Shown here one piece after another: positions 43,847-51,902 of a stretch of DNA of 64,000 nt. The position numbers were made by a program, and so were the translations under genes. The first letter of the stretch is position 1. Every line of letters begins with the position of its first letter. The stretch is from Pandoraea bronchicola (GTDB lineage Bacteria > Pseudomonadota > Gammaproteobacteria > Burkholderiales > Burkholderiaceae): NCBI RefSeq assembly GCF_902459805.1, contig NZ_CABPST010000015.1, positions 83,079-147,078 on the forward strand. Direction: 5' to 3'. The notes beneath the pieces are model-generated. The model saw only the letters and a list, made by a program, of their open reading frames with translations. It made no database searches and was not told the DNA's origin.

Positions 43847-46737
43847 TGCTTTGGCATACCTTGAATTGCCGAGCGAATCGGGCCACCACGCTGGAGATCA
43901 TCAATGACGATTTTCACGACCAACCCCGTTGCATCGAACTGTGGCGTTGCGCTCCTGACCTGCATGGGTTGAGACGTCTGGTTGACCAGTTCAACACGAA
44001 GGTCAGATGCCTGTGGCGCACCGGCCGGCGACGACGTCCCGACGTCGAGTGTTGCGCGCACCCCCAACGATCCGTCGGCACCGCGTGAAAGCGGCATGAT
44101 TGCTTCGGGTCCGGCCTCACCGAACAGCGCCAACGGCGCGATCGTGGGCGATGAGGCTATGCTGTTGGTAAACGCACCGCCGCTGGCGAAGGCATGCAGT
44201 GCAGCGCCGCCGGCAAAGGCATTTCCCTTGGCGCTCGGCATCGTGAACATCCCAGAAGTGCCGCCAAGCCCGCCGAACGATCCGCTGTACGACGCACCCA
44301 AGCCGCCCCCCACTGCTGCGCTCGAGTATCCACTGGCCTGTTCACCACCACCGCCGAACCAGTTGCCGAGTAGCCCCGTAAGCGCCCCGAAGATCGGTGT
44401 AGCCGCTGCCCGCATCTGCATCTTGATCAGCTCCTGCGCGAACGCGATACCGATGTCGCCAATGCTGACTTTTGTCCCCGTCGCCCACTTCGCCGCAGCA
44501 TCCGTGAGTCCGTCATACAGCGACGTGAAACCCGCCGCCACCTGATTGGAGATGTTTCCAGCGTGATCCCGATAGTTCTCCCAAGCTCGATTGGCACCGC
44601 TCAACCAATTGCCCTGCGCCTCGCGAAGCCGGTCGGTTGCGTCATACTCCAACGCAACCCGACGATCATAGAAGTCCTGCAAAGCGCGGACCTGCGCGTC
44701 ATATTGCGACGCGTCGAGCTTGTTCTCTACGCGCGAGCGGGTCAGTTCGGATAGCTTCTGGTCATACTCTTTCGCCGCCGCCGTAAGCCGTGAGAATTGA
44801 TCACGTGCAACGTCGCCCATGCCAACCGACTGCACGCTCTGACTAATTGCGTCCTGACGTGTCTGCAACGACTTGCGTAGCGTGACCGTATACGCCTCAA
44901 GGTCCCGCGCCTGCTTCTGTTGAAGTGCCGTCGAATCATCCGAGAATTTCCGGTCATTCTCGGCGAGCTTCTGCCGAATCTGGGCCTCTTCACCCGCGTA
45001 CTTCTGAAGCGCGGCAAGCTGCTTTTTGCCCTTCGCCAGATCCTCCTGCTGCTGCACGATTCCCAATTGCTTGGTCAGCGATTGCTGACGCGCGTCATGC
45101 TCTTGCTGCAACTCGTCCTGGAGCGACATTAACCCCTGCTCTCGCAGACTCTTGATGTGAGCAAGATTCGACTTTAGTCCGTCTTCCTCCGCTTTGAACT
45201 GCTGCTGCAACGCTTCAAGACGTGCATTGAGGGCATTCTGCGCGTCCGACTCGGCCTTTTTGTCCGTGAACTGCTCGATAATCCCTTTTCGGGTCGCAAC
45301 CAATGCCTTCGGGTCCAGTTCGGGGCTATTCGGATTAGCTGTACGAAGGTCTGAGACGTGACGATCGAACTGATCCAGAGCGTTCTGCCGGGCGTATCCC
45401 TTGTCGTATTGGAGTCGCTGCTTGTGGAGAGCATCGGTTGCTGCAATTCCCGCCTGCGCTTCGCGAGCGCGCCGCGCGCTTCCTTCCGCCAGTCGCTGCT
45501 CCTCGATGTTCAACGACTGGAGTGAGGCAATCTGCTTATCGATGCTTGCGATACGCTCACGAGCCATATCGCCGCCACCGCCGACCCGCTTCGCCATCGA
45601 CTCCAAATCACGCCGCTCGTTGAGCAACGTGTCGATCTTGTCGGTGTTCGTCGGGCCGGTACCGAAACCTTGCTTCAGCTCCGCCCACGTCTTGGAAATT
45701 TCGAGCCGAAAATCTCGCCACGCTTTGGCGGCGCCGCTCAGTTTTTCAGTAGCATCGGTGACCAGTTGCCGATGGAGCGCCTCCGAAACAACACGGACTG
45801 CCTCGGACACCTTTCCTGCCTCTTCCAAGGATCGGACATATTCATACGTCGCCGTGTCCATGAAGTGCATGCTGCGGTTATGCTCGGCCGCCCACTTAGC
45901 CACACCGTCCGGCATCTTGGCGTAGTCGGCAACGATGTCTTCGAGCTTCGCACCGGTCAGTTCAGACAACTTTACGACGTCCTCACCAAGCGTCTGCATG
46001 CTCTGCCCGGCGAACCGCCCAGTAGAAATCAGTGCCTGCAGGGCTTCGCGCGCCGTGCCAACCCCGGTTTTGGTGCCCTCTGCAATGCCGAGTGACATCG
46101 AGTTGAAAGCATCGCGAGTAACGCCAGCGGCATTTCCGGTCAGTTGCAGCGACTTTGCAAACGCTTCAGCCTCACTCTTTCCCTGAAATGCTGCCAGCGC
46201 AAAGGCGCCGATGAAGGCACTCACGAGCCCAACCGTGACGCCGGTCGACGACATGATGGCGCCCAGGGCATCCGTCCGCTCGCCAAGTACGAGCAGCGAC
46301 CCGCCGAAGTTCTTCCAGGCCCCTGTCGACGCTTCGTGCCCCAGCACCATCAATTCTTTTCGCGCGGCGGCCGATGCGAAATTCATCTCGTGCGCGCCGT
46401 TCTCGGCCTTCTTCATGGCCGCGATCATCGGCGCTGCCGAATCCGCGACGCCGAGTTGGGCAGCACGCATTTCCATCCATGCGGCCTTACCCTGTGAAAC
46501 AGTCACGGACTGGCGCTCAAGGGACGCCATGAAGCTGCGAATCGACGATTCACTTGCCCTAGCCCCCGAGGTTGCCGCGTCCGACACCCCCTTGAATGCC
46601 GCGCTTGTCTTGGCACCGGAGGCGGTGGCAGTGGCTTCGAGCTGCTTCACCGACTGAGCGCCTTCAGCCATGCCAGCCTTAAGGCCAGTTGTATTCGCCT
46701 CGACGGCGATTACGGCCTTTCCGATCAGGTCACTCAT
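43843..46737 (-). CDS. Tail tape-measure protein
   Basis: 964 aa protein that sets tail length and takes part in DNA entry. The N-terminus is the lambda-like tape-measure type (VEANTTGLKAGMAEGAQSVKQLEA), with a hydrophobic segment near 166-186 (VTVGLVSAFIGAFALAAFQG). A long charged, Gln-rich coiled-coil region lies at about 380-720, and a Gly/Ala/Phe-rich C-terminal domain ends GGPIRSAIQGMPKQ. It comes directly after the G/GT chaperone genes, as expected. Confidence 0.93.
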   Translation of the reverse strand: MSDLIGKAVIAVEANTTGLKAGMAEGAQSVKQLEATATASGAKTSAAFKGVSDAATSGARASESSIRSFMASLERQSVTVSQGKAAWMEMRAAQLGVADSAAPMIAAMKKAENGAHEMNFASAAARKELMVLGHEASTGAWKNFGGSLLVLGERTDALGAIMSSTGVTVGLVSAFIGAFALAAFQGKSEAEAFAKSLQLTGNAAGVTRDAFNSMSLGIAEGTKTGVGTAREALQALISTGRFAGQSMQTLGEDVVKLSELTGAKLEDIVADYAKMPDGVAKWAAEHNRSMHFMDTATYEYVRSLEEAGKVSEAVRVVSEALHRQLVTDATEKLSGAAKAWRDFRLEISKTWAELKQGFGTGPTNTDKIDTLLNERRDLESMAKRVGGGGDMARERIASIDKQIASLQSLNIEEQRLAEGSARRAREAQAGIAATDALHKQRLQYDKGYARQNALDQFDRHVSDLRTANPNSPELDPKALVATRKGIIEQFTDKKAESDAQNALNARLEALQQQFKAEEDGLKSNLAHIKSLREQGLMSLQDELQQEHDARQQSLTKQLGIVQQQEDLAKGKKQLAALQKYAGEEAQIRQKLAENDRKFSDDSTALQQKQARDLEAYTVTLRKSLQTRQDAISQSVQSVGMGDVARDQFSRLTAAAKEYDQKLSELTRSRVENKLDASQYDAQVRALQDFYDRRVALEYDATDRLREAQGNWLSGANRAWENYRDHAGNISNQVAAGFTSLYDGLTDAAAKWATGTKVSIGDIGIAFAQELIKMQMRAAATPIFGALTGLLGNWFGGGGEQASGYSSAAVGGGLGASYSGSFGGLGGTSGMFTMPSAKGNAFAGGAALHAFASGGAFTNSIASSPTIAPLALFGEAGPEAIMPLSRGADGSLGVRATLDVGTSSPAGAPQASDLRVELVNQTSQPMQVRSATPQFDATGLVVKIVIDDLQRGGPIRSAIQGMPKQ

Positions 46738-46773
46738 TGTGAAATCATAAGGAATGCCCGCGCGCAGCGGGCG

Positions 46774-47079
46774 TTAGTCGGATGTCGGCGCTATGCCGAA
46801 AATTGCGGCTCGAATCAGATCCGATTGCGCCTTCGGGTCAGCGAGTTGCACCGGTTCGTCAGGTTGCGAATCGCCATGCTCTGCCCACGGAAGGACGTCG
46901 AGCAAGCCGAAGGGCTCGGGATGCCGCTTGCGATCGCGGTTGATGTTCGCAAGCATGGACACGACCGCGCCGGTGCGAAGATCCTCAATCGGGCTGCCGA
47001 ACTGCTCGATGCGCGAATACGCGACCCATTCGGCAAACTCGGCGGAATCGATTTCCCGCTGAGCTTGCCGAACGCTCAT
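46774..47079 (-). CDS. Tail assembly chaperone T region (DUF4035), expressed by -1 frameshift
   Basis: 101 aa from the ATG at 47079, but DUF4035 proteins extend further upstream. The sequence before the ATG in this frame is open and reads FRLALHLG directly into MSVRQAQREIDSAEFAEW, the family's start. So the product is very probably made only as a fusion to the preceding chaperone by slippage at 47139-47133, as with lambda G and GT. EFAEWVAYSRIEQFGS is the conserved core. It lies between the chaperone and tape-measure genes. Confidence 0.85.
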   Translation of the reverse strand: MSVRQAQREIDSAEFAEWVAYSRIEQFGSPIEDLRTGAVVSMLANINRDRKRHPEPFGLLDVLPWAEHGDSQPDEPVQLADPKAQSDLIRAAIFGIAPTSD

Positions 47080-47474
47080 TCCGAGGTGGAGAGCGAGCCG
47101 GAACCAGAATCGCCGCTCGGGGCGGCTTCGGAGTTTTTTTCCGCGCTCTCCAGCGCCGCTTGCCCGATGCCGTTCAACTTTGCGGCCTCGCTGGTGAGCA
47201 TGTCGAGAACGTCCTTGTTCTTGGTTCGAAGCGCGTCGATGTCCTCGGTGGTGAATACCTGATTGCCGTCCGCATCAACGATGGTCGCCGCGAGAATCGA
47301 CGCCTCGAACTCGCCAAGAGTACCTGTGCCGCCCTCGCGCGAGGAATGAAACGCATCGCGTTCGGCGCCGGACATGACGGCAAGGCGGACGACGCCGCCC
47401 CACTGGGGCACCGGCACGTCGATGGTCTTCCGATCATTCGCCGCCAGAATTTGATCTTTCGAAAGTACTTTCAC
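47076..47474 (-). CDS. Tail assembly chaperone (lambda G-like)
   Basis: 132 aa from a GTG at 47474 that follows GGAGGG and overlaps the tail-tube stop (GTGA). Soluble protein that coats the tape measure during tail assembly. It has VKVLSKDQILAANDRKTIDV, GGVVRLAVMSGAERDAF, and a Ser/Gly-rich acidic end. Twenty codons before its stop lies the slippery heptamer A_AAA_AAC in the correct phase. Most ribosomes would end here and a minority continue into the T region. Confidence 0.85.
   Translation of the reverse strand: MKVLSKDQILAANDRKTIDVPVPQWGGVVRLAVMSGAERDAFHSSREGGTGTLGEFEASILAATIVDADGNQVFTTEDIDALRTKNKDVLDMLTSEAAKLNGIGQAALESAEKNSEAAPSGDSGSGSLSTSE
47133..47139 (-). promoter_or_regulatory. Programmed -1 ribosomal frameshift site (A_AAA_AAC)
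   Basis: Minus-strand bases 47139-47133 read A AAA AAC with AAA and AAC as zero-frame codons (Glu-Lys-Asn), inside a run of seven A. Slipping back one base gives an open frame into the DUF4035 gene with no stop on the way. The pattern X_XXY_YYZ is the standard -1 slippery type. Confidence 0.85.
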
Positions 47475-47893
47475 GGACCCTCCGTCCAAGTCACGTCGCC
47501 GCTGATGCGCGTATTCACGGTGCCGGTCAGCACCGCGTCCACTCCGCCTTGAAGCGGGGTGCTTTTCACCAGACCGTTCCACGTAGCCACGTGGCCGTCG
47601 GGCAGCGTGAGCTTGAAAAGATGCATTGCACTGCTCGCCCGAGCCGCTTCGAGCAGGATCTGACCGGGATCGGTACGATTCACGTTCAGATCGAAGTTGA
47701 AGTTGCCGTTGTCACGCAGGCCGAGCAGATATTCCTTCGACGTGCTGTCCAGATCGGTCGTGTCGATTTCCGACGACTGGCCGTCAAAGCCGGTGAACGA
47801 CTTGAAGCCTTTGATGCGTGTGTACGTCGGCGTGGCGCCGAGAGGCGCGATTTCAAGCTTACTGCCCTGCGCCGAGATTGCCGGGGAGGTCAT
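47471..47893 (-). CDS. Major tail tube protein
   Basis: 140 aa structural protein forming the tail tube. It has the pattern of the lambda V/HK97-like tube family: GSKLEIAPLGATPTYTRIKG near the N-terminus, SEIDTTDLDSTSKEYLLGL, then a beta-rich C-terminal half ending NTRISGDVTWTEG. Followed by the chaperone gene with a four-base overlap. Confidence 0.88.
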   Translation of the reverse strand: MTSPAISAQGSKLEIAPLGATPTYTRIKGFKSFTGFDGQSSEIDTTDLDSTSKEYLLGLRDNGNFNFDLNVNRTDPGQILLEAARASSAMHLFKLTLPDGHVATWNGLVKSTPLQGGVDAVLTGTVNTRISGDVTWTEGP

Positions 47894-47911
47894 AGCTGTT
47901 CTCCTGATGTA

Positions 47912-48259
47912 TCAAGGGGTGAACCAGAAAGAAATGTCGAGGCGCTCGCCGTACCAGTCGGTATCGGGTTCGTGAAGCCCCACGGGGGCGCCAACCGGCA
48001 CCCCCTTAAGTTCATCACCGCAGAGGCTCACCATTACCTGTCGCATGACAGTCGCCGCCTCCTTTGCGGTGTTTGCCCACACAACGAATTGCACGCGAGC
48101 GTTCATGCGCTCGGCCAATCCGTCGAGTGAACTGGCGTCCTGGCCGCCGACTTTTTGGAAAATCGCGTAGGGCCGCTGTGCGTTGGCCGGTGCCGTAGCG
48201 TTGAAAACTCGCCCAGAGGCAATTCCGGCCAATGCGCCGGTAATGAGTGGTTCGATCAT
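47912..48259 (-). CDS. Tail completion / terminator protein (DUF3168)
   Basis: 115 aa. RPYAIFQKVGGQDASSLDG and the C-terminal DWYGERLDISFWF fit DUF3168, which caps the tail at the head-proximal end. It overlaps the upstream gp10-like gene by four bases and precedes the tube gene, the usual order. Confidence 0.82.
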   Translation of the reverse strand: MIEPLITGALAGIASGRVFNATAPANAQRPYAIFQKVGGQDASSLDGLAERMNARVQFVVWANTAKEAATVMRQVMVSLCGDELKGVPVGAPVGLHEPDTDWYGERLDISFWFTP

Positions 48260-48756
48260 TTGCCGCGCGCCTCATGAATCTCCAACAGCTTCTCCTTGAG
48301 ACGATTGCGCATGGCATCGAGGGCGTCAGTCTTGCGTGCTTCCCACGATGGCCGCAGGTAGGGGCTTGCTGCCACCCAGTGCTTGCCGATGGCACTCGCC
48401 CGGTGAGACTTCCAGCGGACGCCTTTCGGCTTCGGCGGCACGTACCAGTGCCCGAACTCGACCATCAGACCGTAATAGGCAACGTCGTCGCGGCCGTCCC
48501 CCTTCTTCCCGCGGCGGATGCTGACGTAGTACATCTTGCTTGTCTCAGTCGAGCGCTCTTCAATAAACTTCAGGTACAGCGCACGCGCGAGGTTTCCGGT
48601 CTCCCCGTGCGGCGCTCGCAACGCGGCCTCGTCACGAAGAATCGTGCCGCCGGCCACGGCGGCCGACCGAAGGGCCGATTCCGCCATGTCGTCCGCAAGC
48701 TTCAGCAGTGCGGCAGCAGATTCGTCGAATCCACTGGTCTTCCACTCATCCGCCAT
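48256..48756 (-). CDS. HK97 gp10-like head-tail joining protein
   Basis: 166 aa from the ATG at 48756, preceded by GGAG and AAGG; the longer frame to 48843 overlaps the neighbour in another frame. N-terminal FDESAAALLKLADDMAESALRSAAVAGG and the following GTILRDEAALRAPHGETGNL region match the gp10 family. Connects head and tail. Confidence 0.85.
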   Translation of the reverse strand: MADEWKTSGFDESAAALLKLADDMAESALRSAAVAGGTILRDEAALRAPHGETGNLARALYLKFIEERSTETSKMYYVSIRRGKKGDGRDDVAYYGLMVEFGHWYVPPKPKGVRWKSHRASAIGKHWVAASPYLRPSWEARKTDALDAMRNRLKEKLLEIHEARGK

Positions 48757-49105
48757 CGCCTTGCTCCGATACACAAACGAGGTCGGTGTACTCGCGCCCC
48801 GCGTGATCAGGCAGCGGCTCTTGGATGTTGTAGACCACATCATCGACCGGCTGGCCGGCGACGTACTTGATCAAGACCGCGCGCATGCCGTTGTCGATAT
48901 CGGTTCGATATCGCACACGGACGCTCACGGCGGCAGAGCCGACAGGCATATCGGACTTGATCGCCTCGGAGCCCGATGAGACACGGACATTGCACCAGAG
49001 CGGTTCCCCGATCGGCACCCAGCCGTCGGACGGTTGGCCGAAATCATCCTTCCCGGCGCCCCGACGTTCGATCCGCACTTGTCGAGTGAGAGTTCCGGAG
49101 CGCAT
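48746..49105 (-). CDS. Phage head closure protein (head-tail adaptor family)
   Basis: 119 aa from the ATG at 49105, which overlaps the upstream stop by one base; a GTG just before is equally possible. RSGTLTRQVRIERRGAGKDDFGQ at the N-terminus and VRVSSGSEAIKSDMPVG are characteristic of the SPP1 gp16/HK97-type stopper proteins that close the connector. Confidence 0.85.
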   Translation of the reverse strand: MRSGTLTRQVRIERRGAGKDDFGQPSDGWVPIGEPLWCNVRVSSGSEAIKSDMPVGSAAVSVRVRYRTDIDNGMRAVLIKYVAGQPVDDVVYNIQEPLPDHAGREYTDLVCVSEQGDGG

Positions 49106-49446
49106 CACACCCCCGGAATGATTCGGTGAGGCCGCAAGAGCGATTTCGCGTTGAACGGCAGTTCCGCGACGGTCCCGATGCTCGAATCCTCACGGTTCAC
49201 GTACAACTCAGCGGTCGTCTTCAGGATCGCCGCCTTGATCGCCGCGTTTACCACCATCGGGCTATCCCCTGCCGTACCGGCCGTAACAGCGGCCTGCAAA
49301 GCGGTATCGGTTTCGAAGACCTGACGATTCAGGTAGTCGATTGCGGACTGCGTGGCACCGTCGAGTGCCATTTGCACGACGTCGTCGTCGGCGCCTAGAT
49401 CCTGTTTGACGAACTTCGCTGCAAGTTCGATGGACACCAGCGGCAT
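49105..49446 (-). CDS. Head-tail connector protein (HK97 gp6-like)
   Basis: 113 aa. SIELAAKFVKQDLGADDDVVQMALDGA and AIKAAILKTTAELYVNRED match the gp6/QLRG family, which forms the ring under the portal. It lies three bases after the HeH-domain gene and overlaps the closure-protein gene. Confidence 0.85.
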   Translation of the reverse strand: MPLVSIELAAKFVKQDLGADDDVVQMALDGATQSAIDYLNRQVFETDTALQAAVTAGTAGDSPMVVNAAIKAAILKTTAELYVNREDSSIGTVAELPFNAKSLLRPHRIIPGV

Positions 49447-49449
49447 GCT

Positions 49450-49707
49450 TTACGCTCCAGCGCCATTCAACAATTCGAGCAGTTCAGCCTTGCTCGCGCT
49501 CGCCTTATACTCGATGCCCTTTGCTTCCAGCGCTGTCTTGATCTGCGCCGCAGTCATGTCTTCAAGCGATAGCGATTCATCACCCAAAGCACCCAATTCC
49601 AGCGCGCCTGCTTCCAATTCCGGCGGGCATTCGTCTCCGACTTCGAACTGGGTAGGGTAAATGTCGCCATCCATAACGCCGAGAAACGCCTTGATGAGCT
49701 TTGCCAT
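49450..49707 (-). CDS. Small HeH/LEM-domain phage protein
   Basis: 85 aa. The C-terminal half, MTAAQIKTALEAKGI followed by SKAELLELL, is a HeH/LEM-like helix-extended-helix fold seen in small proteins between capsid and connector genes of many siphophages. The N-terminal half is acidic (EVGDECPPELEAGALEL). Role unknown. A terminator hairpin precedes it. Confidence 0.75.
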   Translation of the reverse strand: MAKLIKAFLGVMDGDIYPTQFEVGDECPPELEAGALELGALGDESLSLEDMTAAQIKTALEAKGIEYKASASKAELLELLNGAGA

Positions 49708-49723
49708 GTCTTCCTCGCAAATG

Positions 49724-49744
49724 AAAGAGGCTCCCGAAGGAGCC
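49724..49744 (-). terminator. Hairpin between capsid and HeH-domain genes
   Basis: GGCTCC and GGAGCC pair around CGAA (TTCG on the transcript). The minus strand then reads TCTTTCATTT, an imperfect T tract. It may lower transcription after the highly expressed capsid gene. Confidence 0.6.
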
Positions 49745-49771
49745 CCCTAATCGTCGGCCTACTGTCGTCGC

Positions 49772-51055
49772 TTACGCCGAAGCGGCAATCTTCATTGCGC
49801 GCATCGGCTCCGGGTTCAGCAGGCCGCCGCCCACACGCTTCGTCGTGTAGAACAGAACGTAAGGCTTCGCCGTGTACGGATCACGCATGACCCGTACGCC
49901 AATGCGGTCGACGATGAGATATGTCTGCTTGAAATCTCCGAAGAGAATAGGCGTCGAGTTCGCTGCGACGTCCGGCATATCCGGCACTTCTGTCACCGGA
50001 TAGCCCGCGAGCGTAGCCGGCTGACCAGCGACGAACGACGGCTGCCACAGATAGTTGCCCTGGCCGTCCTTGAGCTTGCGAACCAAACGCTGCGTGTTCC
50101 GGTTCATCGTGAAACGCGCATTGCCGGTAAACGCACTCGGCAGGTCGTAGATCAGGTCAATGATGCCGTCGGACGTGATTGCTGCGGCCGCGCCGCTGTT
50201 GACGAGTGCGATCGACCCAAAGGGATGAACAGCAGCGTTCGCAGCACCGGCGACATACGTCAGAATGCCCGTTGGCTTCTTCGTGCCATCGCCCGACACA
50301 AACGCGCGCCCTTCTTGTTTCGAAAACTCCGTCTGCACTTCGCCTGCGAGCCAGCTCTCCAGATCAATCTCGCTGTCGTCGAGGATGCCCTGCGTGGCCG
50401 CCGGGTTTGCGTAAATCTCGCCCGATCCAAACGAAAGCGATGCGAACGTGCCCGTGTTAGTCTGCGGACGAGCGTCAGTCTCCCCCACCCAGCCGCTTGC
50501 CGTGCCGCCCAAGTTGAACAGTTTCGAAAAGCCCGCCCTCGAGACCGCCTGCACTTGAGCAAGCTGACGCATCGGCGAAATCAACACCAGCTTGTCTACG
50601 ATGGTCCGATCCCACTCGATCGGCGTCAGGTATCCGCCCTGCTCATCGGCCCCCTTGTTCAGTGCCGCATTGATGTCCCCCTTCTTCACGTGCGCTTTGA
50701 AAGCGTCCGTGTACTCGGAGTCACGCAGTTTCGCACCGCCGCCGGCACCACCCATTTCGAGCGCTGCCATCTTCACACTGTGCTCGTCGAGAGCCTTCTG
50801 GAACGCATCCAGATCAGCGCCGATCTTTTCGACCTTCGCCGTAATGTCGGACGCTGGCAGACCAGCTTTCACGGCGTCGAGTTGCTTCGTGTGCTCGGCC
50901 TTGAATTCATGGAATGCCTTCTGCACGCCTTCGACAAGCGCCTTGACGTCACCGGAGCCGGCGTCAGCGCGTACGCAAAGAATGCCGCGCGGGACCGCCA
51001 GTGCGACGCCAGTCAAGTTTGCCGCGAGCGCGGCGATGAAGAGTTTCTTGCTCAT
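49772..51055 (-). CDS. HK97-family major capsid protein
   Basis: 427 aa from the ATG at 51055, preceded by AAGGA; an open stretch of 85 codons upstream overlaps the protease gene and is not used. Residues 1-20 are hydrophobic and look like a signal peptide (KKLFIAALAANLTGVALA). Then comes a coiled-coil delta domain (about 35-90, KALVEGVQKAFHEFKAEH), removed by the protease in this family, and the HK97 fold (ALNKGADEQGGYLTPIEWD, QVQAVSRAGFSKLFN) to the end. The hydrophobic head is unusual for a capsid protein but lies in the part expected to be cleaved off. Confidence 0.92.
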   Translation of the reverse strand: MSKKLFIAALAANLTGVALAVPRGILCVRADAGSGDVKALVEGVQKAFHEFKAEHTKQLDAVKAGLPASDITAKVEKIGADLDAFQKALDEHSVKMAALEMGGAGGGAKLRDSEYTDAFKAHVKKGDINAALNKGADEQGGYLTPIEWDRTIVDKLVLISPMRQLAQVQAVSRAGFSKLFNLGGTASGWVGETDARPQTNTGTFASLSFGSGEIYANPAATQGILDDSEIDLESWLAGEVQTEFSKQEGRAFVSGDGTKKPTGILTYVAGAANAAVHPFGSIALVNSGAAAAITSDGIIDLIYDLPSAFTGNARFTMNRNTQRLVRKLKDGQGNYLWQPSFVAGQPATLAGYPVTEVPDMPDVAANSTPILFGDFKQTYLIVDRIGVRVMRDPYTAKPYVLFYTTKRVGGGLLNPEPMRAMKIAASA

Positions 51056-51059
51056 GGAC

Positions 51060-51902
51060 TTATCCTTGGAGAGCGTTGATGAGGTTTTGCAGCGAGGCTG
51101 CAACGTCGTCGCCAGCGCCCGGCATGGCGGATCCAGCGGCAGCGCTCGGCGTGCCGTCGAATAGGGCTTTGAGTGCATCCCGGCGCGCGCCGCGGGAATA
51201 GCCAGCTCGCGCCATGGACGCCTCGATGAGTGCGAGTGCCTTGCGGTTTCCGCTCGCATTGGATTCCTTCGCGACCTTGGCGCTGTCCAGCAGTCCCGTC
51301 GCGAAACCATCTGTGACGGCCTGCTCGGCGCCGATCCAGGTTTCCTTATCCATCAGCGCCGCCGCTTCGGCTTCGGTGATGCCGGCGCGCTGCGAATAGA
51401 CCTTCGCCATCGCGGCATCGAACGGCGCGAGAACCTCAGCCGCCTGAGCGATGTCGTGCCGATTGCCGATGGCCACAGTCCAGGCGTTGTGGATCATCAG
51501 GAATGCGCCGTCACCCATCAGGATATCGTCGCCTGCCATCGCAATGACCGAGGCAGCCGAGGCGGCGATCCCCATCACGTTGACGGTCACCTTGGCCTTG
51601 TGCTCTCGCAGGAGGTTGTAAATCGCGACGCCCTCGAAGAAGTCGCCGCCCGGCGAGTTGACGTTCACCGTCAGATCGCGGGCACCGATGCTGCGAAGAG
51701 CCGCACTGACGCGTTTCGCCGTGACGCCCGTCCCTTCCCAGTTGTCGCCGATCGAGTCGTAAATCGAGATTGATGCCGAATCGTCACCGGCCGCCGCATG
51801 CACGTCCGGCTCCCAGCGCTCAAGCGCATCCGGACGGATCTCGTACTGAGCGGTATTCAGCCGGTGATCGGCGCGGATTTCAGGCAGTTTGAGGAGGCTC
51901 AT
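51060..51902 (-). CDS. ClpP-like head maturation protease
   Basis: 280 aa serine protease that matures the prohead. The ClpP fold is recognisable: VNVNSPGGDFFEGVAIYN, the nucleophile Ser in GIAASAASVIAMAG, and the His in FLMIHNAWTVAIG. The C-terminal tail beyond about 215 is Ala-rich. It overlaps the portal gene by 23 bases and ends four bases before the capsid start. Confidence 0.92.
   Translation of the reverse strand: MSLLKLPEIRADHRLNTAQYEIRPDALERWEPDVHAAAGDDSASISIYDSIGDNWEGTGVTAKRVSAALRSIGARDLTVNVNSPGGDFFEGVAIYNLLREHKAKVTVNVMGIAASAASVIAMAGDDILMGDGAFLMIHNAWTVAIGNRHDIAQAAEVLAPFDAAMAKVYSQRAGITEAEAAALMDKETWIGAEQAVTDGFATGLLDSAKVAKESNASGNRKALALIEASMARAGYSRGARRDALKALFDGTPSAAAGSAMPGAGDDVAASLQNLINALQG

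Noticed and set aside
51056-51310. 85-codon N-terminal extension of the capsid gene
   Set aside because: It overlaps the protease gene, is Arg/Ser/Pro-rich, and the inner ATG at 51055 has a ribosome-binding site.
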